Source: JASJCP01 sp051155735 (GTDB lineage: Bacteria > Cyanobacteriota > Cyanobacteriia > Cyanobacteriales > Xenococcaceae). Taken from it: 35,549 nucleotides of DNA. The DNA is taken from positions 1-35,549 of the forward strand of contig DAXETX010000196.1 of assembly GCA_051155735.1 (NCBI GenBank), given 5' to 3'. The notes beneath the pieces were generated by a model that was not told the DNA's origin, made no database searches, and was given only the letters and a program-made list of their open reading frames with translations. Below are positions 22,721 through 29,309 of the stretch, in pieces (position 1 is the first letter of the stretch; every line of letters begins with the position of its first letter). The translations under genes were made by a program, and so were the position numbers.

Positions 22721-22778
22721 AAAAATTATTTGATACCCTTTTTTATTTCTTGGTATTTAAGTTTTATCTTGACTTTCA

Positions 22779-23153
22779 ATGAGCAAACTCAAAAACAATT
22801 ATCGCCACCAAAAAGAATTTAAAGCAGCACGAATTGATATTAGAGCCACACCTACCGAGAAAGCACAATTACAAGTTAAAGCAAAAGCTTCAGGTATGAG
22901 TCTGGGTGAGTATCTGATTACTACTGGTTTGAACAGAAAGATGACTAAAGTAACAAAGACGATCGATAAAGCTTTATATCTAGAACTCTGTCGTCAAGGT
23001 AACAATCTCAATCGGTTAATCCGCCTACACAATACTCAAACAACTTCTGGTAAAGACTTCAAACTACATCCCGATGACAGAGCGATGCTGGAAAAGATTT
23101 ACAATCTACTGCGCCAAATCTTGAACCAGTTACAGGAGAGAAAAGTAAATTGA
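22779..23153 (+). CDS. MobC-like relaxosome accessory protein
   Basis: A 124-residue protein directly upstream of the relaxase, overlapping it by four bases. The N-terminal part (KAARIDIRATPTEKAQLQVK, ASGMSLGEYLITTGLNRK) is a ribbon-helix-helix-like DNA-binding segment. The C-terminal part (LCRQGNNLNRLIRLHNTQ, LEKIYNLLRQILNQLQER) is the MobC signature, GNNLNQ-type followed by a helix. MobC proteins bind oriT and help the relaxase open the strand. Position and both segments agree, so the call is firm. Confidence 0.85.
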   Translation: MSKLKNNYRHQKEFKAARIDIRATPTEKAQLQVKAKASGMSLGEYLITTGLNRKMTKVTKTIDKALYLELCRQGNNLNRLIRLHNTQTTSGKDFKLHPDDRAMLEKIYNLLRQILNQLQERKVN

Positions 23154-24667
23154 TTGGTAAGATTATCACTGGCAGCAGCTTTGACGGCTTATTCGAGTAC
23201 CTGTTCAAAGATGGCAAAGAAGCTGAGATTATTGGTGGCGATCGCGTATTACTCGAACCCGATGCTACCGAACTTGCCAGTCAGTTCGACTGGATAGCTA
23301 GCACCAGACCGACTACCAAGAAACCTGTCAAACATTTGAGCATTGGTTTTGCTCCTGCCGACGGGAAGGTAGATGATTCTATCAAGCTGGCAATCTCTGA
23401 ATCGATAGTTAACGGGTTGGGCTATATCAACAATCAGTGGGTAGCGATCGCCCATGGCAGAAATGACCCTGGACACGATTGGCAGCACGACCACGATCAT
23501 CTGCATATTGTTATCAATGGGATCGATTTTAATGGCGATCGCATTTCAGACAGTTTTGATAAGACCCGCTTGGAACAAATTCTCAGAGAATTAGAAGCAG
23601 AACATAAGCTAACTAAAGTTGTATCTAGTCATGAATGCGGTCGTCAAAGACCTAAAACCAACCAGTTACAACGCTATCAACGAGAAAGCAGGAAACACCC
23701 AGATACAGCAGCAGAAATTCCTATAATGGCAAAGTTGGAGGCTGCGATTGATGTTGCTAGTCAAGATAAACCGACAATGACCTCTTTTATTGGCAGAATG
23801 CAGCAGTTAGGAATTGATGTTCGACCCTACATTACCGAAAAAGGTCGAAAGCGTATTAGCTATCGCTTGGAAGATTTTAAAGTTAGAGGTAGCAAGCTAC
23901 ATAACGGTAGTTTTCCTAAGTTGCTTTCTGAGCGAGGTATTAGTTTTGATGAAGTTAGGGATACTCCTGCAATTGAAGCTGCTTATCAGGGTAAATTAGT
24001 GGAAATAGGTAATGAAGAATTACTTTCTTGGGAACAGATTGACCTACACTATTGGCTACCGCAACCCCTTGAAGCATTAGCTAACGCCCATTCAGCCGAG
24101 AAAGCTCTACAAATACCAGACCCGAAACAGTGGCACAGTCTTCAAAAAACACTACTCGATCGCTACGGCATTCCCGAACGTATATCTGCTGGTTTGAATG
24201 AAGCTAACTTACTAGATGCGTCGGCGAAAGGAGAACCGATTTGGCGCAAACAAAGCTTATTAGGCAGTAAAGATTCTCACTTTTGGTTTGAAATTGGTGG
24301 TACTGGCAATCGAGTTAAGAAGATGATTGTCACAAGTTCGCCCGTAGAAGCTGTATCTGCTTATTTAGTAGATAGATTGGTCGATCGAGAAGATTGCCCC
24401 TGTTTGTATCTAAGTTTAGATGCCTCAGAACAACTTACTGAGCTAAATTTAACTAAGTTTAACTCTGTAGTTGTTAATAACAGCGATACAAAGCTAGTTT
24501 CAAATAGCGTTCGGGGTTTGATAATCCAAAGGGATGTCGGTAGTTGGCAGCAAAGTTGGTTAGCTCATTGGAACAAGGTTGAAACGATCTTAAAATCTGA
24601 AGCTAACAATAACAACACACTACTACAAAGACAAGTAAGCAACAGTAGTAAACAACTCGAACTATAA
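23150..24667 (+). CDS. Relaxase with degenerate C-terminal TOPRIM-like region
   Basis: A 505-residue relaxase of the MobA/VirD2 (Relaxase, PF03432) type. The start is TTG at 23150, which overlaps the MobC stop. The N-terminal region has GKIITGSSFDGLFEYLFK, containing the catalytic Tyr candidate. Motif III is HDHDHLHIVINGI (His113-His119), the metal-binding histidine cluster. HLSIGFAPADGK lies between. Residues ~390-470 (VTSSPVEAVSAYLVDRL, CLYLSLDASEQLTEL) resemble the TOPRIM domain of the primase-like protein at 9225-10595 (VESPIDAMS, YISIDGAG), but the catalytic Glu is replaced by Ser, so this part is probably inactive. The enzyme nicks oriT, likely at 22690-22720, and pilots the strand. Confidence 0.85.
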   Translation: MIGKIITGSSFDGLFEYLFKDGKEAEIIGGDRVLLEPDATELASQFDWIASTRPTTKKPVKHLSIGFAPADGKVDDSIKLAISESIVNGLGYINNQWVAIAHGRNDPGHDWQHDHDHLHIVINGIDFNGDRISDSFDKTRLEQILRELEAEHKLTKVVSSHECGRQRPKTNQLQRYQRESRKHPDTAAEIPIMAKLEAAIDVASQDKPTMTSFIGRMQQLGIDVRPYITEKGRKRISYRLEDFKVRGSKLHNGSFPKLLSERGISFDEVRDTPAIEAAYQGKLVEIGNEELLSWEQIDLHYWLPQPLEALANAHSAEKALQIPDPKQWHSLQKTLLDRYGIPERISAGLNEANLLDASAKGEPIWRKQSLLGSKDSHFWFEIGGTGNRVKKMIVTSSPVEAVSAYLVDRLVDREDCPCLYLSLDASEQLTELNLTKFNSVVVNNSDTKLVSNSVRGLIIQRDVGSWQQSWLAHWNKVETILKSEANNNNTLLQRQVSNSSKQLEL

Positions 24668-24680
24668 TGCCAACTCATAT

Positions 24681-24697
24681 AGCATTTTTAGAATGCT
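24681..24697 (+). terminator. Weak hairpin, possible terminator
   Basis: AGCATT (24681-24686), five bases, AATGCT (24692-24697), then a T-rich stretch interrupted by C. It lies between the end of the relaxase gene and the convergent RES gene. The stem is short and A/T-rich. Confidence 0.35.
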
Positions 24698-24713
24698 GTT
24701 CAATTTCTTTTCT

Positions 24714-25181
24714 TTATCTTTCAAACAATCGACTATCAAAGGTATAATCTTCTGTCTTAATTATTCTTATCCGACTAAAATCAGGATGAGCTGGATTCAA
24801 AATATAATTACGTCCTTCACTATTAGGAGTAATCGAAGAAGGCACGCATAGAGCAACAGTTTCCTGTTTTAGAACCCAATCGTTTCCTATTTCTGCCAAC
24901 TGGTTAGGTGCAGGATAGGTAGCCCAGTTATCTGGTAGGTCTTCTAAATCTATCGTTGTTGTAGACAATTCGTCGGGTAGCTCGATAGTGGCGATCGCTC
25001 TATTTTTTGGAGTTAAGTTTAGAGGAAAGTGTACCAAGGTTTCTAAAGTAGCTAATGCGGTCGAATCGGCAGTATATACCACTGGCGTTCCTTTATAATT
25101 CCAGCGCCCACCTGCCCTTCTCGCTCCTTCACCACTAAGGTCGTCTTTATACTTACTCTTAGAAATTCGATACAGCAGCAT
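24714..25181 (-). CDS. RES domain toxin (NAD+-degrading type)
   Basis: A 155-residue RES family protein. The family landmarks are LLYRISKSKY (conserved Arg), ARRAGGRWNYKGTPVVYTAD (the GGRWN and YxA/S segment) and LATLETLVHF (conserved Glu). RES toxins of RES-Xre pairs consume NAD+ by phosphorolysis and stop growth. The gene follows the antitoxin gene with no gap, and length is usual for the family. Homologues include MbcT/Res. The plasmid context makes it a stability module. Confidence 0.87.
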   Translation of the reverse strand: MLLYRISKSKYKDDLSGEGARRAGGRWNYKGTPVVYTADSTALATLETLVHFPLNLTPKNRAIATIELPDELSTTTIDLEDLPDNWATYPAPNQLAEIGNDWVLKQETVALCVPSSITPNSEGRNYILNPAHPDFSRIRIIKTEDYTFDSRLFER

Positions 25182-25601
25182 TTAGGAGAAGACTCCGTAC
25201 TCGATTCTCGTCAGTTCGTCGAGAACTATTTCGACTCCACTTGAGGTATCCAAATATTCTATGGGAGCTATATTTCCCAAAGCTACTATGGGGTGTTTTA
25301 ACCACTCAGATGCAATTTCTGGCTCTTCAAATACATCTAGGCATCTGGCATAAACTTTGGCTATCTGAAGCACCCGATCCGACAGTTCGGTAGAAAGGTT
25401 TTTGTCAGGACTGTAACGCTGTAAAGTTCTTTCGGAGACGTGCAGGTATTTAGTTAACTCTGAGACAGATAGCTGCAAAGAACTAGCCAAGGCATCGATT
25501 GCTGCTCTGGGGACTCCCTGACGAGTGAGCATCATTAGATCGAAATTACTTATAGTCTGAGAATCTAAACCTAGCGTTTGACCTACTACTTGATAAACCA
25601 T
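25182..25601 (-). CDS. Xre/MbcA/ParS-type antitoxin
   Basis: A 139-residue antitoxin of the DUF2384 type that pairs with RES toxins. The HTH is LASSLQLSVSELTKYLHVSE followed by RTLQRYSPDKNLS. The C-terminal toxin-binding part is IVALGNIAPIEYLDTSSGVE and ends DELTRIEYGVFS, a family hallmark. It lies directly upstream of the RES gene and is read first. The palindrome at 25633-25659, about 32 bp before the ATG, is the probable operator for autorepression by the toxin-antitoxin complex. Confidence 0.87.
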   Translation of the reverse strand: MVYQVVGQTLGLDSQTISNFDLMMLTRQGVPRAAIDALASSLQLSVSELTKYLHVSERTLQRYSPDKNLSTELSDRVLQIAKVYARCLDVFEEPEIASEWLKHPIVALGNIAPIEYLDTSSGVEIVLDELTRIEYGVFS

Positions 25602-25632
25602 AGTTTTTTTTGGCTCTAAAATTTTATTCTAA

Positions 25633-25659
25633 CAATTGTCATTTTATTTTAGACAATTG
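25633..25659. promoter_or_regulatory. Operator-like inverted repeat before the RES/Xre operon
   Basis: CAATTGTC (25633-25640), 11 bases, GACAATTG (25652-25659). The perfect 8-bp arms lie upstream of the antitoxin start (25601), over the probable -35 and spacer of its promoter (minus-strand TTGTCT and TAGAAT-like boxes). The start of the plus-strand gene at 25636 also lies within it. Confidence 0.6.
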
Positions 25660-25965
25660 ACGAATTATTGGTGGTTAGGCAATACAGATCTAATCTGTGG
25701 CAACTCTCTAACTTTAGAAAATTTTGAATCGATTAATACTAAATTTTGGCTCCATACATTCGCTGACATTGTTAAAGTTAAGTTAGAGCCGATTGATAAT
25801 GAAATATATCAAGAGAATTTAAAACAAACGCTACAAATATTAAAAGATAAACGTCAAAACTTCGATTTTAAAAAAGTCGATAATTCCCTTATTAGCAAAG
25901 CTTTAGACAATAAAAAATCAGTGCCAAAAATACATCAAGCAAGTTTATTCAATTACTTGAAATAG
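25636..25965 (+). CDS. Unknown protein ending in a clamp-binding-like motif
   Basis: A frame of 109 residues with no recognised family. It starts at TTG 25636, or 25657 (TTG) if the palindrome is not coding; no ATG lies near the beginning. The sequence is rich in Asn, Lys and Phe (WWLGNTDLICGNSLTLENFE, LKQTLQILKDKRQNFDFKK) and ends KIHQASLFNYLK. QASLF resembles the QL(S/D)LF peptide that binds the sliding clamp. It is divergent from the RES/Xre operon. It may be a real small gene or a fragment of a larger one. Confidence 0.45.
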   Translation: MSFYFRQLTNYWWLGNTDLICGNSLTLENFESINTKFWLHTFADIVKVKLEPIDNEIYQENLKQTLQILKDKRQNFDFKKVDNSLISKALDNKKSVPKIHQASLFNYLK

Positions 25966-26028
25966 CTCGTTTTAATAGCTATCGCTATCTCCGATTGGTG
26001 AAACTAATTCAACTGTTATTAATTGATT

Positions 26029-26463
26029 ATGCCAATCGACATTCTTAAATACGATCGCGCCTTACTAAACCAGTCCTATCTAGTTTTCTGCGGTAGAAAG
26101 AGTGGAAATCCAGAACTAATTGGTCTGGGTAATCCATTTTCTCATCAACCCAATAGCAATGCCGTATTTATAGTTAATTCTCTGGAAGAATCCTTAACCT
26201 CATATCGTTCATGGCTGTGGAAAATACTAAAAGCCTATAGAGAAAAGAAAATCGCCACTCTTGAACTCTGGGAAATAGTTTATCTTAATCGAGTTTTACA
26301 TTTAGCCAGACTAATTAGAGAAAATAAAGTAAGTGGATTAATATGCTTTTGTATCAATATTGACAACTATAAATATAGCAAAAAGAAAAAGATAAAGTGT
26401 CATACTCAAATCTTGTATGGAGCTTGTATTTGGCTGAATAATTCTCATACATCAAAGAAATAA
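26029..26463 (+). CDS. DUF4326 protein
   Basis: A 144-residue protein matching DUF4326: LVFCGRKSGNPELIGLGNPF at the N-terminus, YRSWLWKILKAYREKK in the middle, and the cysteine/histidine end ICFCINIDNYKYSKKKKIK followed by CHTQIL. These mark a small, possibly metal-binding fold common on phages and plasmids; the function is unknown. ATG 26029 is preferred to TTG 26023. The extra Lys-rich loop between CFC and CH is longer than the usual CFCxPxxCH spacing. Confidence 0.7.
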   Translation: MPIDILKYDRALLNQSYLVFCGRKSGNPELIGLGNPFSHQPNSNAVFIVNSLEESLTSYRSWLWKILKAYREKKIATLELWEIVYLNRVLHLARLIRENKVSGLICFCINIDNYKYSKKKKIKCHTQILYGACIWLNNSHTSKK

Positions 26464-26496
26464 TTAATAGTTTTAATTTTTTTAACCTCGATCGCT

Positions 26497-26524
26497 CTGG
26501 GTGGCTACTGAAGGTCTCACCCAG
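26497..26524. other. Hairpin in intergenic region before Gp157-like operon
   Basis: CTGGGTG (26497-26503), 14 bases, CACCCAG (26518-26524). A second small stem, GGGC/GCCC around TATC, follows near 26557. They stand 60-90 bp before the short gene at 26588 and could form a leader structure or mark a repeat. Confidence 0.4.
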
Positions 26525-26587
26525 CATTTGCAAAGCAGATTACGGTATAGGGCTATCGCCCCGAATATTGGCTAATTAAACTAACTA

Positions 26588-26764
26588 ATGATTGCCATTA
26601 TGAAAACCAAACAAACAACAAGTTTAAATAATAACTTAGCCAGAGAAAAACAAAAAAATAACCAACAAATATTAGACGATCATCTCCAATCATCAAAGCA
26701 TTTGATAGCCAAAATCGAGCGAGAGCGCGACTACTTTCATACCTGTATCTATAGTCAGTATTAA
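26588..26764 (+). CDS. Small charged helical protein
   Basis: A 58-residue frame from ATG 26588 (a second ATG at 26600 is possible). It is nearly all helical and rich in Asn, Gln and Lys (TTSLNNNLAREKQKNNQQIL, HLQSSKHLIAKIERERDYFH). It ends ten bases before the Gp157-like ATG, and its stop overlaps that gene's ribosome-binding site (TAAGGAG), so it appears to be translated in the same operon. No family is recognised. Confidence 0.45.
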   Translation: MIAIMKTKQTTSLNNNLAREKQKNNQQILDDHLQSSKHLIAKIERERDYFHTCIYSQY

Positions 26765-26774
26765 GGAGTAAAAA

Positions 26775-27320
26775 ATGAGCCTAGCTACTCAAGTCCTCAA
26801 ATATAGTTCAAAGCAAGCAGTGGAGTTATGGAATCTACTCAAACAAGCCAAAGATGAGTCGGATCTAGAAATCTTAACCGCTTCATTTCTACAGCATAAA
26901 TCTGACCAAGAAGTTGCTATTGATGCAGTGGCAGATGTAGCCGAACAAATTGAAGCGGAAATAGCTGCGATCGCTGCCAGGAAACAACATCTAGTCGAAC
27001 TTCATAACCGAGCAATCGAACGCCTTAGAAGTAAAAAAGAAACCATCGACAGAACCATCATCAAACTCCACGAATCAGGAGCGATCGCTAATAAGACACA
27101 GGGTTTGTCTAGAACTATCAAAATTCAAAATAATCCTCCAAGCTGTCAGGTGCTAATTCCGACTCAAGATCTGCCTGAAGAATATCGCTATGAAAAGATT
27201 GAGGTTAAGCCAGATAAGAAAGCCATTACTCAAGCTTGGAAACAAGGCATTGAAGTAGAAGGTACGGAAGTAGTTCAAAAACAACGAGTAGTTTATGAGT
27301 TAACTAAGGACATTACCTAA
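26775..27320 (+). CDS. Siphovirus Gp157-like protein
   Basis: A 181-residue protein with a long coiled-coil N-terminal half (AEQIEAEIAAIAARKQHLVE, HNRAIERLRSKKETIDRTII) and a C-terminal beta part (TIKIQNNPPSCQVLIPTQDL, PEEYRYEKIEVKPDKKAITQ, ending VEGTEVVQKQRVVYELTKDI). This is the plan of phage Gp157-type proteins, first known from Streptococcus phages and usually found beside recombination or single-strand-binding genes. A DNA-metabolism accessory role is likely. A clear ribosome-binding site, AAGGAG, precedes ATG 26775. The next gene starts one base after its stop. Confidence 0.75.
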   Translation: MSLATQVLKYSSKQAVELWNLLKQAKDESDLEILTASFLQHKSDQEVAIDAVADVAEQIEAEIAAIAARKQHLVELHNRAIERLRSKKETIDRTIIKLHESGAIANKTQGLSRTIKIQNNPPSCQVLIPTQDLPEEYRYEKIEVKPDKKAITQAWKQGIEVEGTEVVQKQRVVYELTKDIT

Positions 27321-27321
27321 G

Positions 27322-27690
27322 ATGACAGACACCCCGAAAACGACCCAACCCGAACCCTATGACTTCGATCGCTGCACTACAAAAATAGTAATTCTATTAC
27401 ATCCAGGAGATTCGGCTGATTGCACTATTGCTGTTAGTACGCACGAAGATATTCCCCTAACTAAAATAGTCAGGCGATCGCAACTTAATCTACCCGAACC
27501 AGTAGAAGAGTTGCTAGAAGAACTTAAAGCCGATTTACCCCAAAGGGAGTTCCATGCTCGCGTTAAGCAAGGCAAGACTAGTAAGCAAAAATCTACTAAA
27601 TCTAATAAAACCAATTCTCAAACCAAAGTAGAACCAGCCGAATCTAACGAATCTAATGCCTCGACTATCAAACAAGTTCAATTATTTTAG
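27322..27690 (+). CDS. Unknown protein with C-terminal clamp-binding-like peptide
   Basis: A 122-residue protein following the Gp157-like gene by one base. The N-terminal ~75 residues form a compact domain (TTKIVILLHPGDSADCTIAV, VRRSQLNLPEPVEELLEELK). A long Lys/Ser/Thr/Asn-rich tail follows and ends exactly in KQVQLF. A flexible tail with a terminal QxxLF peptide is how several bacterial proteins dock on the beta sliding clamp. It is functionally unassigned; operon context suggests DNA metabolism. Confidence 0.55.
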   Translation: MTDTPKTTQPEPYDFDRCTTKIVILLHPGDSADCTIAVSTHEDIPLTKIVRRSQLNLPEPVEELLEELKADLPQREFHARVKQGKTSKQKSTKSNKTNSQTKVEPAESNESNASTIKQVQLF

Positions 27691-27698
27691 TCAAAGCC

Positions 27699-27884
27699 AT
27701 GAGCGATAAAGTCCAAGTAGTTTTTGAAGGTAAAGAATATCCTATTGATAGAGCGATCGCAGCAGATGATGACAAACTCCGACAAGTCTTGTCCCCCTTC
27801 ATTCCCGCAGCCGCTAATGCCAAAATTAAGAGGGTAGAAGGTCAACCAATTCAAATAATTAAACAGGCAGGAACAAAAGGATAA
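27699..27884 (+). CDS. Small protein resembling PRTRC protein C (ubiquitin-like)
   Basis: A 61-residue protein: strand (VQVVFEGKEYPIDRAIAADD), helix (DKLRQVLSPFIPAAANAKIK), strand (VEGQPIQIIKQAGTKG). The layout and the AGTKG C-terminus recall PRTRC system protein C, a beta-grasp (ubiquitin-like) plasmid protein family, although I do not see the other PRTRC genes here. It is nine bases after the previous gene and overlaps the next by one base (TAATG). Expression within the operon is therefore coupled. Confidence 0.5.
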   Translation: MSDKVQVVFEGKEYPIDRAIAADDDKLRQVLSPFIPAAANAKIKRVEGQPIQIIKQAGTKG

Positions 27885-28132
27885 TGAATCAATCTCCCCT
27901 CGAATATCTACGCAGTAGCCCAGAGAGTATCAATCCTGCAATCGTTACCGCAAGGTATATTCAACATCTCGAACTGTCAGGACAGGTGACTCCAGAGATG
28001 ATGGCAGAATTAGCTAAAGAAGCCAAAGCTGCGATCGCCCAAGGCAAACAGGCTATTACAGACTACAACCACAGTTTAGAGAAATTAAAGTTGGCAAATT
28101 CCCAGCCTAATAAGCTTCCTTGGGGATTTTAG
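27884..28132 (+). CDS. Small helical protein, last of Gp157-like operon
   Basis: An 82-residue protein sharing one base with the upstream stop. It is mainly helical (NPAIVTARYIQHLELSGQVT, PEMMAELAKEAKAAIAQGKQ) with a short Pro/Gly end (NKLPWGF). No family is recognised. It closes the five-gene run from 26588. Confidence 0.5.
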   Translation: MNQSPLEYLRSSPESINPAIVTARYIQHLELSGQVTPEMMAELAKEAKAAIAQGKQAITDYNHSLEKLKLANSQPNKLPWGF

Positions 28133-28174
28133 TATTGATGAAATCAGAAAATAGTGCGCCTCGTCCTGCTCAAC

Positions 28175-29044
28175 CTAATCTGAGTCACTGTTCTCTTGAG
28201 TAATTCCATACTCTCGTTCTAGAAGAAATAATAGCTTTTCTTCTAAGATCGTTAAATAGGGAGTTTTAAGCTTTGCCAAACCATTTAAAATCCAAAGTGC
28301 GGCTTCATCCAAGTTCCCCGTTTGATGAAGCTCACTCATGCGAACTCCCAGATTCTCCATTTGCTTGCATTCATCTTGGGAATATTTTAAAGATTGAAGA
28401 TGCTCTGGTCGCAGTATGTATTCATTATCCCAAGTAGCGACCGAGCAGCTAAATTCATAGACCTCGCTCACAATACACCAGCAGCCACTTTTACCTCGCA
28501 GTTCGGGATTATCTTTGGCTATAAGAAAGCAAACTTCTCCTACCCGAAGAGTTATCGGCGGTCGCTCCTTGTCCTTGATACGCTGCACCACCTCTTTTAC
28601 TATTCTTCCTGGCGGTACTTTACCTCCTGCCTCTTCTACCGCACTTATCCAAGCTTCGGGCTGTTCCTGGAGTTCGAGTTGACTTAAGGGTTGTATTTGA
28701 CCCTCTTTAGTTGGCAAAATGTGTAAAATTTTTGCACATTTATCGATTAAGTTATCGTAAATTAATGCAGCTTCGATCATTTGATAGGGGCGACGACGAG
28801 TATAATCAAAGCGATCGCGACAGTAATCTTCAAAAGTAGCATGGGTAGAACGATATAACCTTCTATCTCTTAACTCCATTAATGCCATGCCAGCTTCGTA
28901 AAATGCCCGTTCGACTTTTCTTTCTAGGTGTAGGCGATCGCCTTCTTCTTCTGTAGTAAGAGGTGCTATAGGTAATACTGCTAGTTCGCTAGTTTTACTC
29001 GAAGATTTCCTTCTCTTTCGCCATTGCTTTTTGGAGCGCGCCAT
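28175..29044 (-). CDS. KorB/ParB-like plasmid regulatory protein (paralogue 2)
   Basis: A 289-residue protein homologous to the gene at 552-1457. The shared blocks are LERKVERAFYEAGMALMELR with DRRLYRST, YCRDRFDYTRRRPYQMIEAA, PLSQLELQEQPEAWISAVEE and GGKVPPGRIVKEVVQRIKD. The middle has an SH3-like stretch (TLRVGEVCFLIAKDNPELRG) and a C-terminal helical region. The N-terminus is basic (MARSKKQWRKRRKSSSKT), favouring DNA contact, and lacks the palindrome insertion of paralogue 1. It probably binds operators or an origin region. The minus-strand -10 candidate TACTAT lies near 29130, and two long hairpins lie further upstream. Confidence 0.65.
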   Translation of the reverse strand: MARSKKQWRKRRKSSSKTSELAVLPIAPLTTEEEGDRLHLERKVERAFYEAGMALMELRDRRLYRSTHATFEDYCRDRFDYTRRRPYQMIEAALIYDNLIDKCAKILHILPTKEGQIQPLSQLELQEQPEAWISAVEEAGGKVPPGRIVKEVVQRIKDKERPPITLRVGEVCFLIAKDNPELRGKSGCWCIVSEVYEFSCSVATWDNEYILRPEHLQSLKYSQDECKQMENLGVRMSELHQTGNLDEAALWILNGLAKLKTPYLTILEEKLLFLLEREYGITQENSDSD

Positions 29045-29145
29045 CTACTGCTTCTCCGATGATGCTTAAATTATTTTACCTTCTCAGCACCGTTAAAGAG
29101 ATGTCGAGGGACACTCAATGCATGAAAATATAGTATCAATCGCCA

Positions 29146-29183
29146 AAATAGCTCTTGGAAACATCGTTTCTCAAGAGCTATTT
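29146..29183. other. Long near-perfect hairpin upstream of recombinase
   Basis: AAATAGCTCTTG then GAAAC, a three-base loop, GTTTC, one bulged T, and CAAGAGCTATTT: 17 paired positions over 38 bases. It is seven bases from a second hairpin (29190-29222). Both stand between the KorB-like gene and the recombinase. It could be a terminator for neither gene, since both are read away from it, so a protein-binding or recombination role is more likely. Confidence 0.65.
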
Positions 29184-29189
29184 AAGTCC

Positions 29190-29222
29190 CCGAAAAGGTG
29201 AACAATTTGTTCACCTTTTGTC
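29190..29222. other. 12-bp inverted repeat, candidate recombination core or terminator
   Basis: AAAAGGTGAACA (29193-29204), loop ATT, TGTTCACCTTTT (29208-29219), with CCG/CGG flanks around a small bulge, then a T run. It could terminate transcription entering the recombinase gene, but its short 3-base centre flanked by 12-bp arms also suits a tyrosine-recombinase core of two inverted binding sites. It lies about 90 bp before the recombinase start. Confidence 0.6.
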
Positions 29223-29309
29223 GGTTTTTATTCAAAACTAGCAAAGTAAATTGATCGCAAACGAACTTCATCATGGGAGAATGATTTTAAAAGTGTAAAA
29301 AGCCTCGCC

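Larger units (their letters stand above)
22260..22778. other. Palindrome-rich divergent intergenic region (candidate centromere and oriT)
   Basis: This 519-bp non-coding stretch separates the minus-strand partition genes from the plus-strand mobilisation genes. It is very AT-rich except for the C-rich run near 22710. It contains a 9-bp inverted repeat at 22366-22390, AGTACGTACT at 22639-22648, a 9-bp inverted repeat at 22652-22672, and an oriT-like hairpin at 22693-22710. No open frame of note was seen in it. Confidence 0.6.

Noticed and set aside
26464..26587. Riboswitch in the leader of the Gp157-like operon
   Set aside because: Only two small stems are visible and no known aptamer consensus was recognised.
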